Assembly (NCBI GenBank): GCA_023397505.1
Contig: JAEWUC010000007.1
Location: forward strand, 310,001 to 374,000
DNA length: 64,000 bases
Source of the DNA: Bacteroidota bacterium
GTDB taxonomy: Bacteria > Bacteroidota > Ignavibacteria > Ignavibacteriales > Melioribacteraceae
Direction: 5' to 3'
This document shows, one piece after another, positions 42,478 to 50,555 of this stretch. A program made the position numbers and the translations under genes. The number at the start of each line of letters is the position of its first letter. Position 1 is the first letter of the stretch. The notes under the pieces are model-generated. The model did no database searches and was not told where the DNA came from. It worked only from the letters and a program-made list of their open reading frames with translations.

Positions 42478-43329
42478 ATGGAAACCTCTAAGGATTTCTT
42501 AACTATATTAGAAAATAATTTTATTAAATGGGCAGAAACTCAAGATGATATCCGAGCCGTAATTATTTTTGGATCAAGAGCAAGGAATATTTTGAATGCA
42601 GATAAATGGTCAGATACTGATTTTATGGTATATGCTATTAATATCAAGCAATATATACATAAAAACGAATGGCTGAACAATGTTGGCAACGTATTAATTT
42701 CACTTGTCAATTTATCCTTTCTTAACCAACCTGGTATTTCAACTCTTTTTGAAGATGGAAAGAGTATCGATTTTTTTTTCCAATCTGTAAATGAATTGGA
42801 AAATATAAATAAAACACACACCCTACCTTTTGCATTTCATCGCGGATTTAAAATAATTTTAGATAAAGATAATCTTTCTAAACAATTTCATCATTTTCAA
42901 AAAAATGACCAATTATTTTTTCCACCTAGTCAAGAAATGTTTATACGTAATGTTAATATGTACTGGTATCAAGCTTATTATATTGCTAAACAATTATTCC
43001 GCAACGAATTATGGCATGTTAAAATGAGAGATGCCTATTTGAAAGAAAGTTTATTAATAATGGTTCAATGGCATGCCGGAATTAAATCTAATTGGTCAAA
43101 GGATGTTTGGCATATGGGGAAATTTATTAATAAGTGGGCAGATAATTTTGTTTTGGAAAAACTGGACACACTATTTGGACATTATGATTTAAATGATAGC
43201 TGGAATGCTCTTTTTGCATGTAATAATTTATTCGGTCAATTAGCCCACAAAGTAGCAGAACAATTGAAATATTCATACCCTGATGATATTGAAGGGACAG
43301 TATCACAATTAATTCGTTCTAAATTATAA
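42478..43329 (+). CDS. ANT(6)-like aminoglycoside nucleotidyltransferase family protein
   Basis: The N-terminal nucleotidyltransferase motif IIFGSRARNILNADKWSDTD carries the GS...D-x-D signature. The C-terminal helical domain (KMRDAYLKESLLIMVQWHAG, WHMGKFINKWADN, in pieces) matches streptomycin 6-adenylyltransferases. The ATG at 42478 follows GGAGAG; an in-frame GTG at 42463 is less likely. In resistance enzymes this family adenylylates streptomycin. Here, at the end of a peptide cluster, it could give self-protection, modify the product, or simply be a resistance cargo gene. Confidence 0.75.
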   Translation: METSKDFLTILENNFIKWAETQDDIRAVIIFGSRARNILNADKWSDTDFMVYAINIKQYIHKNEWLNNVGNVLISLVNLSFLNQPGISTLFEDGKSIDFFFQSVNELENINKTHTLPFAFHRGFKIILDKDNLSKQFHHFQKNDQLFFPPSQEMFIRNVNMYWYQAYYIAKQLFRNELWHVKMRDAYLKESLLIMVQWHAGIKSNWSKDVWHMGKFINKWADNFVLEKLDTLFGHYDLNDSWNALFACNNLFGQLAHKVAEQLKYSYPDDIEGTVSQLIRSKL

Positions 43330-43615
43330 TGAGTTGGGTGAAACGTGTTGATATTTTACATTGCAGCCCACTACATTTTTACATGATTATGATGCCCATG
43401 AGAATGTTTTTCGATTAAATGTGACTGTGTGATTATGGTTTTGAACTGATTTTATTTTTACAATTTTGCAAAAATTACCATTGGAATAGTCATACTGTGC
43501 CCATGTCCTTGTTCCATGAGTTTGGTTGAAAAAAAGAAAATAAGTGAGTAGTTTTTTGTAAGAATGGGAAATAAAGCACGTACTCACTGATGAGTGTGAG
43601 CATGCTTTTCTCTTT

Positions 43616-44629
43616 TCAAATAAGGTTGACTGCTTCTCTCAAGTTTTGTTTTTGTAAATGAGAATATATCTGAGTTGTAGCTAAATCTTCATGTCCAAGC
43701 AATTCTTTAATGATATAAAGTGAAACTCCTTTTTGAGCTAATAACGAGGCGAAAGAATGACGTAAAGTATGGAAATGGATTTTGTCACGCAGATTTGATT
43801 TGCGAACTATATTTTTGAATTGCTTACTTATAGATTCTTGATAAAGAATTTTATTCCTTATTCTGTAAAAAACTATTTCACAAGGGTGATGAGAATCAGA
43901 ATTAAAACGACTCAATAAAATTGATCTTACTTTTTCAGTCATTGGAATAATTCTTTCTTTTTTACTTTTGGTGAGGAAGTCATCGGTACATTTAACAGTG
44001 ATTTGATTTTGAAAGAAGTCTATCCAATCCCAACGCATATTTATTAATTCACCAAGTCGTAATCCAGTATAGAAGCCAACCGTAAAAATATCTTTAAGAT
44101 GTTGATATGAAGTATTTGCTAAAATGATTAGTAATTCATCTTCCATCAGAAACACAGGAAAGGATTTTTGAATTTTAGGAAATTTAATCTTTGTGAATGG
44201 ATTGCTTGAAATGTAATTCCATTCAACAGCTTTATTGAATGCAGCTTTCAGAGTTCGGTAATAATGATGAGCTCCTCTTTGTGTTCGTGAAAATGTTGTT
44301 ATTATAAATTTATCGAGAATACGGTTATTGATTTCTGATAAAGAAATATCACCACAAAAAGAAATTAACTGCTTGAATGATGATGAAATTGAGATAAGAT
44401 ATTTTTTCGATTTGACAGGGAGGGCAAATTCAATATATTCGTCTTTGAAATTTGATAATAATAAACAATTAGTTTGTTTGTTAGGTTGTTCTTTTTGTAA
44501 CTGAAAATTCTCCAGAAAACTGTACGCCTCTTTAGGGTTTTTTGTTTTTGTTGAAATCGTTGTTCGCTTGCCATTAATTTCATAAGTGAGTTGATAGAAT
44601 GGCGACTTCTTAGATTTTGATATGAACAT
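43616..44629 (-). CDS. int: Tyrosine integrase of the element
   Basis: This 337-residue recombinase lies next to attR. It has Arg in FYTGLRLGELINMRW, His-x-x-Arg in FHTLRHSFAS, and the His and nucleophile Tyr in LGHEDLATTQIYSH. The N-terminal part has the phage-integrase SAM-like fold (HYYRTLKAAFNKAVEWNYI). An arm-binding domain is likely in residues ~1-50 and would bind the AGTAGGGAC repeats near both ends. It is transcribed inward from attR. It shares much sequence with the recombinase at 28189. The 286 bp to its left (43330-43615) hold no recognisable gene. Confidence 0.92.
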   Translation of the reverse strand: MFISKSKKSPFYQLTYEINGKRTTISTKTKNPKEAYSFLENFQLQKEQPNKQTNCLLLSNFKDEYIEFALPVKSKKYLISISSSFKQLISFCGDISLSEINNRILDKFIITTFSRTQRGAHHYYRTLKAAFNKAVEWNYISSNPFTKIKFPKIQKSFPVFLMEDELLIILANTSYQHLKDIFTVGFYTGLRLGELINMRWDWIDFFQNQITVKCTDDFLTKSKKERIIPMTEKVRSILLSRFNSDSHHPCEIVFYRIRNKILYQESISKQFKNIVRKSNLRDKIHFHTLRHSFASLLAQKGVSLYIIKELLGHEDLATTQIYSHLQKQNLREAVNLI

Positions 44630-44649
44630 AAGAAAAACCTCCTATGTTC

Positions 44650-44670
44650 GGTAGGGACAAAGTAGGGACT
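44650..44670 (+). repeat. Right arm-type integrase site candidates
   Basis: GGTAGGGACA (44650) and AGTAGGGACT (44661) are 11 bp apart and match the left pair in sequence, orientation and spacing. They lie between the integrase start and attR. Confidence 0.7.
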
Positions 44671-44715
44671 GACGTGAAAAAGTTTACTTTATTAACTGAA
44701 ATCCTCGATTCTGTG

Positions 44716-44762
44716 TGACTACGGATCAGAAGGTTCGGGGTTCGAATCCCTGCGGGTGTACT
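44716..44762 (+). repeat. attR: 47-bp copy of the tRNA-Arg(ACG) 3' half
   Basis: It is identical to 12101-12147 and lacks the 5' half of the tRNA, so it is not a functional tRNA. It marks the right end of the integrated element. Confidence 0.95.
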
Positions 44763-44778
44763 AAATATGCAAAATGTT

Positions 44779-44824
44779 AAATGGAAGATGGAAAATGTAC
44801 GATTCAATCTTCCATTTTTTATTT
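44779..44824 (+). terminator. Original terminator of tRNA-Arg(ACG)
   Basis: AAATGGAAGAT (44779-44789) pairs with ATCTTCCATTT (44807-44817) and is followed by T-rich sequence. It lies 17 bp past attR, so it would have served tRNA-Arg(ACG) before the element entered. Confidence 0.8.
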
Positions 44825-44864
44825 AATTCATTTACCAGTTTAGATCTTTAATTTTCTGTGATAT

Positions 44865-44938
44865 GCACCCGTAGCTCAACTGGACAGAGCATCTGACTTC
44901 GGATCAGAGGGTTGAGGGTTCGAATCCTTCCGGGTGTA
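44865..44938 (+). tRNA. tRNA-Arg(TCG)
   Basis: The acceptor stem GCACCCG pairs with CGGGTGT, the anticodon loop is CTTCGGA (anticodon TCG), the T-arm is GAGGG-TTCGAAT-CCTTC, and the discriminator is A. CCA is not encoded. It is closely related to tRNA-Arg(ACG); without the element the two would be neighbours. Confidence 0.96.
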
Positions 44939-44976
44939 CAACTAGTTAATTTTATTATGATTTATAAAAATGTAAA

Positions 44977-45028
44977 GGTTGAGGGTTCTGCCGAAGGCAT
45001 CCCTATGGGAGAATCCTTCCGGGTGTAC
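44977..45028 (+). repeat. Remnant of tRNA-Arg(TCG) 3' end with a 22-bp palindromic insert
   Basis: GGTTGAGGGTTC (44977-44988) and GAATCCTTCCGGGTGTAC (45011-45028) repeat the 3' end of the tRNA 40 bp upstream. Between them, exactly within the T loop, sit 22 extra bases made of two tiny hairpins (TGCC-GAA-GGCA and TCCC-TAT-GGGA). It is likely an old attachment-site scar of another element at this tRNA. Confidence 0.75.
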
Positions 45029-45285
45029 TTTTACCAATGAAAAGAGGTGAGTTAAGAGTGTTGAATTAATAACTCACTTCTTAGTTGCATATAGAAAATA
45101 TTTTATAGAACTTTGTCCCGTCATTTTTCGGAAGACAGTGAAGAAGTCTGACATAAATATTATCCTCAATAAAACGCGAACAGTTATCGAATCAAATCTA
45201 CTATTATTACGTCCTTGTCCTGATCATTAATTTTTTATCTTCGTTTGTATTTTTTATTTTTTGCTAATCATTTAAAGGAGCAACT

Positions 45286-47118
45286 ATGTGCGGCATAGTA
45301 GGTTATATTGGTGAAAAAAATTGTGTCCCCATTTTGTTGGAAGGTTTAAAACGCTTGGAATATCGCGGTTATGATTCCGCAGGAATAAGTATAATAACGC
45401 AAGACGAGAGCAAAGTAATTAAAACAAAGGGAAAGGTTGCTGATTTAGAAAAACTTGTAAACGGAAACGGTGTAAATTCAAAATTGGGGATAGGACATAC
45501 GAGATGGGCTACGCACGGCGAACCAAATACTATCAACGCACATCCTCACTTTAACGCCGACAATACACTATTTATTATTCACAATGGAATAATTGAAAAC
45601 TACACTTCGTTAAAAAAAGGTCTGATTAGCGAAGGATATAAATTTATAACTGATACTGATACGGAAACGCTTGTTCATTTAATTGACAGATATCTGAAAT
45701 TAAAAAACAATCTATTCCAGGCAGTCCGCTACGCGCTAAACGAAGTTGAAGGCACTTACGGTTTAGCAGTTATTTACAAAGGAGAGCAGGATAAAATAGT
45801 TGTTGCTAAAAAAGGATCGCCGCTTGTTATTGGAATTGGCAAAAATGAAAATTTTGTAGCGTCAGATGTTAATGCTTTGATTGCACATACAAGTCAAGTT
45901 GTTTATTTGGAAGACGGTGAAATTGCCGAAGTTTACAAAGATCATTTTCATGCAAAGACTATTAAGGATGAATCGATAATAAAAGAAATTCATGAAGTTG
46001 AACTGAGTGTTGACGAAATTAGTAAAGGCGGTCATCCGCATTTTATGTTGAAAGAAATTATGGAACAACCTGAATCGATATTTAATTCTTTGCGTGGTCG
46101 TTTACTTCTAAAGGAAGGCATATCAAAACTCGGCGGTTTGCAGGGATTTGAAGAAAGAATTGCGAATTCAGAAAGAATTATTATCTCTGCTTGCGGTACT
46201 TCTTGGCACGCAGGCTTAGTTGCAGAATATATGATTGAGCAATACACAGGGATTCCCGTTGAAGTTGAGTACGCTTCGGAATTTCGTTATCGCCATCCTG
46301 TAATTACACCGAGAGACACAATTTTGTTCATTTCACAAAGCGGTGAAACTGCCGATACTTTAGCTGCTTTGAAAGAAGCCAAAAAGAAAGGTGCCCTTTG
46401 TCTCGGTGTTTGTAATGTCGTTGGAAGTTCTATCGCTCGCGCAAGCGACGCCGGCGTTTATATCCACGCGGGTCCCGAAATAGGCGTTGCATCCACTAAA
46501 GCATTTACTTCACAATTAATTGTTCTTTCTTTAATTACAATTTTGATTGCAAGAATGAAAAACCTTAATCAACTTGAAGGACAAGAAATGATTAAGGAAA
46601 TGCAATCATTGACTGCCAAAGTGGAAAGAATTCTTAAGCAAAATGAATTAATTGAAAATATTGCGCAAAAATATGTAGATAGTAAAAACTTTTTATATCT
46701 CGGTCGCGGATATAATTTCCCCGTTGCTCTTGAAGGCGCTCTTAAGTTGAAGGAAATTTCGTACATACATGCGGAAGGGTATCCGGCTGCAGAAATGAAA
46801 CACGGACCTATAGCTTTAATCGACGAAAATATGCCGGTTGTTTTTATTGCCATGCATGATTCGGTTTATGAAAAAGTTTTGAGCAACATAGAAGAAGTGA
46901 AAGCCCGAAAGGGTAGAATTCTTGCAATAGTAAATGAAGATGACGATAACATAGAAAAAATTGTTGACGATATAATAAAAGTTCCAAGAACAATTGATAT
47001 GCTTCAGCCGATACTCAGCGTTATACCGCTGCAACTGCTCGCATATCACATTGCCGTTAAGAAAGGATTAAATGTAGATCAACCGAGAAATCTCGCCAAA
47101 AGCGTAACGGTTGAATAA
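45286..47118 (+). CDS. glmS: Glutamine-fructose-6-phosphate aminotransferase
   Basis: GlmS makes glucosamine-6-phosphate, the entry to amino-sugar and peptidoglycan precursors. The N-terminal Ntn-type glutaminase starts MCGIVGYIG with catalytic Cys2 and contains HTRWATHGEP. Two SIS sugar-isomerase domains follow (ISACGTSWHAG, FISQSGETADT), and the C-terminus ends DQPRNLAKSVTVE. The 610 residues match the family. GGAG precedes the ATG. The 250-bp upstream gap shows no glmS ribozyme core that I can recognise. Confidence 0.97.
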   Translation: MCGIVGYIGEKNCVPILLEGLKRLEYRGYDSAGISIITQDESKVIKTKGKVADLEKLVNGNGVNSKLGIGHTRWATHGEPNTINAHPHFNADNTLFIIHNGIIENYTSLKKGLISEGYKFITDTDTETLVHLIDRYLKLKNNLFQAVRYALNEVEGTYGLAVIYKGEQDKIVVAKKGSPLVIGIGKNENFVASDVNALIAHTSQVVYLEDGEIAEVYKDHFHAKTIKDESIIKEIHEVELSVDEISKGGHPHFMLKEIMEQPESIFNSLRGRLLLKEGISKLGGLQGFEERIANSERIIISACGTSWHAGLVAEYMIEQYTGIPVEVEYASEFRYRHPVITPRDTILFISQSGETADTLAALKEAKKKGALCLGVCNVVGSSIARASDAGVYIHAGPEIGVASTKAFTSQLIVLSLITILIARMKNLNQLEGQEMIKEMQSLTAKVERILKQNELIENIAQKYVDSKNFLYLGRGYNFPVALEGALKLKEISYIHAEGYPAAEMKHGPIALIDENMPVVFIAMHDSVYEKVLSNIEEVKARKGRILAIVNEDDDNIEKIVDDIIKVPRTIDMLQPILSVIPLQLLAYHIAVKKGLNVDQPRNLAKSVTVE

Positions 47119-47129
47119 TTAATAAATCA

Positions 47130-47148
47130 TCCGGGGCGATCCCCCGGA
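47130..47148 (+). terminator. Hairpin after glmS
   Basis: TCCGGGG pairs with CCCCGGA around a 5-nt loop in the 53-bp gap between glmS and the next gene. No T run follows, so it may be a pause or mRNA-stability hairpin rather than a full terminator. Confidence 0.45.
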
Positions 47149-47171
47149 ATCACTTATTAACGAGGTAAAAC

Positions 47172-48491
47172 ATGACACGCAGAAACGTACTTATAATGGG
47201 TGCGGCAGGGCGTGATTTCCACAACTTCAATGTATTCTTTAGAGATAATGAGAATTACAATGTTGTCGCTTTCACAGCCACGCAAATCCCTAATATCGAA
47301 GGCAGAGTTTATCCAGCCAAATTAGCCGGCATTCTTTATCCGAATGGAATAAAGATTCACGAAGAATCGGAACTGGTTAATCTTATTCATAAATTAAAAG
47401 TTGATGAAGTTGTATTCGCATATTCGGACGTACCTTTCGAATATGTAATGACAAAAGCTTCAATAGTAAATGCTGCCGGGGCCTCTTTCCGTTTGATGGG
47501 CGCAGCCGAAACAATGATCAAAAGTACCAAACCCGTAGTTTCTGTTTTGGCAGTAAGAACAGGCTGTGGAAAATCACAAACATCAAGAAAAATTGTTAAA
47601 GTTCTTGAGGAAGCCGGTAAAAAAGTTGTTGCAATCCGTCATCCGATGCCTTACGGCGATCTTGTAAAACAAAAAGTTCAGCGTTATGCAACATTCGAAG
47701 ATCTTAAAAAACACGAATGTACAATTGAAGAACGTGAAGAATATGAACCGCATGTAGAAAGAGGCGGGGTTATTTATGCAGGTGTTGATTATGAAGCAAT
47801 TCTCCGCGAAGCCGAAAAAGAAGCCGATGTAATTCTTTGGGACGGCGGCAATAACGATATGTCTTTTTACAATGCCGATGTAACTTTTACTGTTACCGAT
47901 CCGCATAGACCGGGCCATGAAATGAGATACTATCCCGGCAATACAAGTTTAAGAATGGCCGACGCTGTTATAATAAATAAAATTGATTCTGCACCTGTTG
48001 AAGGAATTGCCGAAGTCAAAAGTAATATTCACAAAGTAAATCCAAATGCGATTGTTATTGATGCAGCTTCGCCAATCACTGTTGATAAACCTGAATTGAT
48101 TACAGGGAAAAGAGTATTGGTTGTTGAAGACGGTCCAACACTAACTCACGGAGAAATGAAGTACGGAGCGGGAACCGTTATAGCGAATAAACTTGGTGCA
48201 CTCGAAATTGTTGATCCAAGACCATTTACTGTAAAATCAATTTCCGATACATTCAAAAAATACCCGAACATTGGAATACTGCTTCCCGCAATGGGCTACG
48301 GAGATCAACAAGTTAAAGACCTTGAAGAAACAATTAACAAAACAGATTGCGATTCTGTTGTTATTGGTACACCGATAGACCTTGGTAGAATTTTGAAGAT
48401 CAACAAACCGCATACTAGAGTAATGTATGAACTTCAGGAAGTCGGTCCCAACACTCTTGAATCTGTTTTGAAATCCAAGGGTATTATATGA
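47172..48491 (+). CDS. Cyclic 2,3-diphosphoglycerate synthetase-like GTPase
   Basis: The 439-residue protein has an N-terminal Rossmann segment (NVLIMGAAGRDFHNFNVFF), then a P-loop domain (AVRTGCGKSQTSRK, near residue 128) and the later VIINKID base-recognition motif of GTPase-like folds. The family is annotated after the archaeal cyclic-2,3-diphosphoglycerate synthetase, but bacterial members have no proven role. It overlaps arcC by 4 bp (ATGA) and precedes argF, so it may work with carbamoyl phosphate metabolism. Confidence 0.8.
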   Translation: MTRRNVLIMGAAGRDFHNFNVFFRDNENYNVVAFTATQIPNIEGRVYPAKLAGILYPNGIKIHEESELVNLIHKLKVDEVVFAYSDVPFEYVMTKASIVNAAGASFRLMGAAETMIKSTKPVVSVLAVRTGCGKSQTSRKIVKVLEEAGKKVVAIRHPMPYGDLVKQKVQRYATFEDLKKHECTIEEREEYEPHVERGGVIYAGVDYEAILREAEKEADVILWDGGNNDMSFYNADVTFTVTDPHRPGHEMRYYPGNTSLRMADAVIINKIDSAPVEGIAEVKSNIHKVNPNAIVIDAASPITVDKPELITGKRVLVVEDGPTLTHGEMKYGAGTVIANKLGALEIVDPRPFTVKSISDTFKKYPNIGILLPAMGYGDQQVKDLEETINKTDCDSVVIGTPIDLGRILKINKPHTRVMYELQEVGPNTLESVLKSKGII

Positions 48492-49432
48492 ACAAAATAG
48501 CAGTTGTTGCATTTGGCGGAAATGCGTTGCAACGTGCTAATGAATTGGGAACAATTGAAGAACAAGAAAAACATACTCTCGAAACCTGCGAAAGATTGAT
48601 TGGTTTACTTAAAAACGGTTACGAACTTGTAGTCACACACGGCAACGGTCCGCAAGTTGGAAATATTATGCTTAGGAACGAAGCCGGGTATCAGCAATTC
48701 AAAATTCCCAAAATGCCCCTCGATATTTGCGTAGCCGATTCCCAAGGCGGAATCGGTTACATGATTGAACGACAAATGCGCAACGCACTCAATAATTATA
48801 AGATGAAAAAAAATGTTGTAGCTGTTATTACCGAAGTGCTTGTTGACATTGATGACCCCGCATTTAAGAATCCAACAAAACCTATTGGCCCTTATTACCT
48901 AAAAGAAGAAGCCGATCTTTTAGCTAAAACAAATAATTGGGTTTTTAAGGAAGACCCGCGCAAACGCGGCTGGCGGCGAGTTGTTGCTTCTCCAAAACCG
49001 ATTGACGTGATGAACAACCAAGTTATAAGTGACTTGGTTGAAAAAGGTCATATTGTTGTCGGTGCCGGTGGCGGTGGAATTCCTGTTTATTGGCACAGCG
49101 ATACCGGTTACCTCGAAGCAATTGAGGCGGTAATAGATAAAGATTTGGCTTCGGCGCTTCTTGCTCGCGAAATTAATGCCGAACGATTGTACATAATCAC
49201 AGATGTTCCTAAAGTTTGCATTAATTTTAATAAACCCAATCAGCAGACTTTGGATAAATTAAATGCCGAAGAAGCTAAAAAATTATACGATGCCGGTGAA
49301 TTCCCTGCAGGCAGTATGGGACCAAAAATATTAGCTGCAATTGATTTTGTAACAAACGGTGGAAAAGAAGCTATCATTACTTCGGAAGAAGAAATTGAAA
49401 ATGAAAATTGCGGCACAAGAATTACTTTGTAA
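48488..49432 (+). CDS. arcC: Carbamate kinase
   Basis: Carbamate kinase interconverts carbamoyl phosphate + ADP and ATP + carbamate/ammonia. The amino-acid-kinase fold shows VAFGGNALQ at the start, VTHGNGPQVGN, GAGGGGIPV, and VIDKDLASALLA. Length 314 is typical. It is translationally coupled to the gene upstream. With argF 130 bp downstream it could form the last two steps of the arginine deiminase route, but no arcA is present in the window. Confidence 0.95.
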   Translation: MNKIAVVAFGGNALQRANELGTIEEQEKHTLETCERLIGLLKNGYELVVTHGNGPQVGNIMLRNEAGYQQFKIPKMPLDICVADSQGGIGYMIERQMRNALNNYKMKKNVVAVITEVLVDIDDPAFKNPTKPIGPYYLKEEADLLAKTNNWVFKEDPRKRGWRRVVASPKPIDVMNNQVISDLVEKGHIVVGAGGGGIPVYWHSDTGYLEAIEAVIDKDLASALLAREINAERLYIITDVPKVCINFNKPNQQTLDKLNAEEAKKLYDAGEFPAGSMGPKILAAIDFVTNGGKEAIITSEEEIENENCGTRITL

Positions 49433-49564
49433 CATTGATGATATGTTAGCGAAGTTTATTTTTGGCAATATCTTATTTGAATTTATTTGTAATTTGTTCT
49501 CAAGAATTAAACTTTCTTTACGCAAAAGAAAATAGTTTGTTGGAAATAAAAATATAGGTGAAAA

Positions 49565-50497
49565 ATGGCAGTTAACATGAAAGGAAAAGATCTCATTTCT
49601 ATTGCTGATCTTTCATTGGAAGAAGTATATGAAATTTTTGATGTTTCAAAAACATTGAAAGAAAAATTATATGTAGGCGAACCGCACCGTTTGTTGGAAG
49701 GAAAAACTATGGGTATGATCTTCGCTAAACCTTCAACAAGAACGCGCATTTCATTTGAAACCGGAATTTACCAGCTCGGCGGTTACGGTATGTATTTTAA
49801 TCAAAATGATTTGCAGCTTGGAAAAAGTGAAAATGTTCATGATACAGCCAAAGTACTTTCTCGCTATTTAAACGCAATTATGATTAGAACATTTTCTCAT
49901 CAAGATGTTCTTGACCTCGCTAAGTATGCATCAATCCCGGTAATAAACGGATTGACTGATTTATTGCATCCTTGCCAGGTTTTGGCCGATTTATTTACAA
50001 TTCTTGAAAAGAGAAGAAAACTTGAAGGATTAAAATTAGCATATGTTGGCGACGGCAATAACATGGCTCATAGTTTATTAAACGGTTGTTCGAAAGTCGG
50101 GATGAATATTTCGATTGCTTCACCGTCGGGCTACAAACCTGTAAAAGAAATTGTTGAACATGCACAGCAAAACGCAAAATACATGGGCAGCAAGGTTGAA
50201 ATACTTGACGATCCAATAGCGGCAGTGAAAGATGCAGATATTGTTTACACTGATGTTTGGGCAAGCATGGGTCAGGAAAAAGAAGCCGATGAAAGAAAGA
50301 AAAAATTTATGGGATTCCAAGTAAATCCAGAATTAGTTAAAAATGCCAAAGAGGATTATTTATTCATGCATTGCCTGCCTGCCCACCGCGGCGATGAAGT
50401 TGTTGATGAAGTAGCAGATTCACCAAACTCGGTAATTTTCGATGAAGCTGAAAATCGTCTTCACGTTCAAAAGGCTATAATGGCTTTAGTAATTTAA
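49565..50497 (+). CDS. argF: Ornithine carbamoyltransferase
   Basis: The enzyme joins carbamoyl phosphate and ornithine to citrulline, or runs in reverse in the catabolic route. The carbamoyl-phosphate motif STRTRISFE, HPCQ (in LLHPCQVLADL), DVWASMGQE and the ornithine-binding HCLPAHRG are all present. Length 310 is standard. Its place after carbamate kinase leaves open whether it is biosynthetic or catabolic. A clear terminator follows at 50512. Confidence 0.95.
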   Translation: MAVNMKGKDLISIADLSLEEVYEIFDVSKTLKEKLYVGEPHRLLEGKTMGMIFAKPSTRTRISFETGIYQLGGYGMYFNQNDLQLGKSENVHDTAKVLSRYLNAIMIRTFSHQDVLDLAKYASIPVINGLTDLLHPCQVLADLFTILEKRRKLEGLKLAYVGDGNNMAHSLLNGCSKVGMNISIASPSGYKPVKEIVEHAQQNAKYMGSKVEILDDPIAAVKDADIVYTDVWASMGQEKEADERKKKFMGFQVNPELVKNAKEDYLFMHCLPAHRGDEVVDEVADSPNSVIFDEAENRLHVQKAIMALVI

Positions 50498-50511
50498 TTT
50501 ATTAAATCGCA

Positions 50512-50538
50512 GCGCAGATTTGCAATCTGCGCTTTTGT
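50512..50538 (+). terminator. Terminator after argF
   Basis: GCGCAGATT (50512-50520) pairs perfectly with AATCTGCGC (50524-50532) around TGC and is followed by TTTTGT. It ends the argF transcript and rules out 50520 as the start of the next gene. Confidence 0.88.
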
Positions 50539-50555
50539 ATAAAGAGAAAAATAAG

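Larger units (their letters stand above)
12101..44762. mobile_element. Integrative element (about 32.6 kb) in tRNA-Arg(ACG)
   Basis: The element is bounded by the 47-bp tRNA-derived repeat. It encodes a tyrosine integrase beside the right end and has paired AGTAGGGAC repeats just inside each end. Its genes are mostly accessory: ArdC-N-like, lysis-like genes, AbiE, type III restriction-modification, MNT/HEPN, a primase-helicase with a second recombinase, and a RiPP cluster. There are no conjugation genes (no relaxase, VirD4, VirB4 or Tra) and no capsid, portal or terminase genes. It would therefore need a helper to transfer, or moves only with a phage or conjugative element. Excision would bring tRNA-Arg(ACG) to about 100 bp upstream of tRNA-Arg(TCG). 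Confidence 0.92.

Noticed and set aside
44716..44762. A third tRNA-Arg gene
   Set aside because: Only the 3' half is present; the acceptor 5' strand and D-arm are missing, so it is attR.
12101..44762. Integrative and conjugative element
   Set aside because: No relaxase, coupling protein or type IV secretion gene was seen in the 32.6 kb, so conjugative self-transfer is not supported.
45030..45285. glmS ribozyme upstream of glmS
   Set aside because: I could not recognise the conserved ribozyme core in the upstream region; glmS ribozymes are mostly found in Firmicutes.
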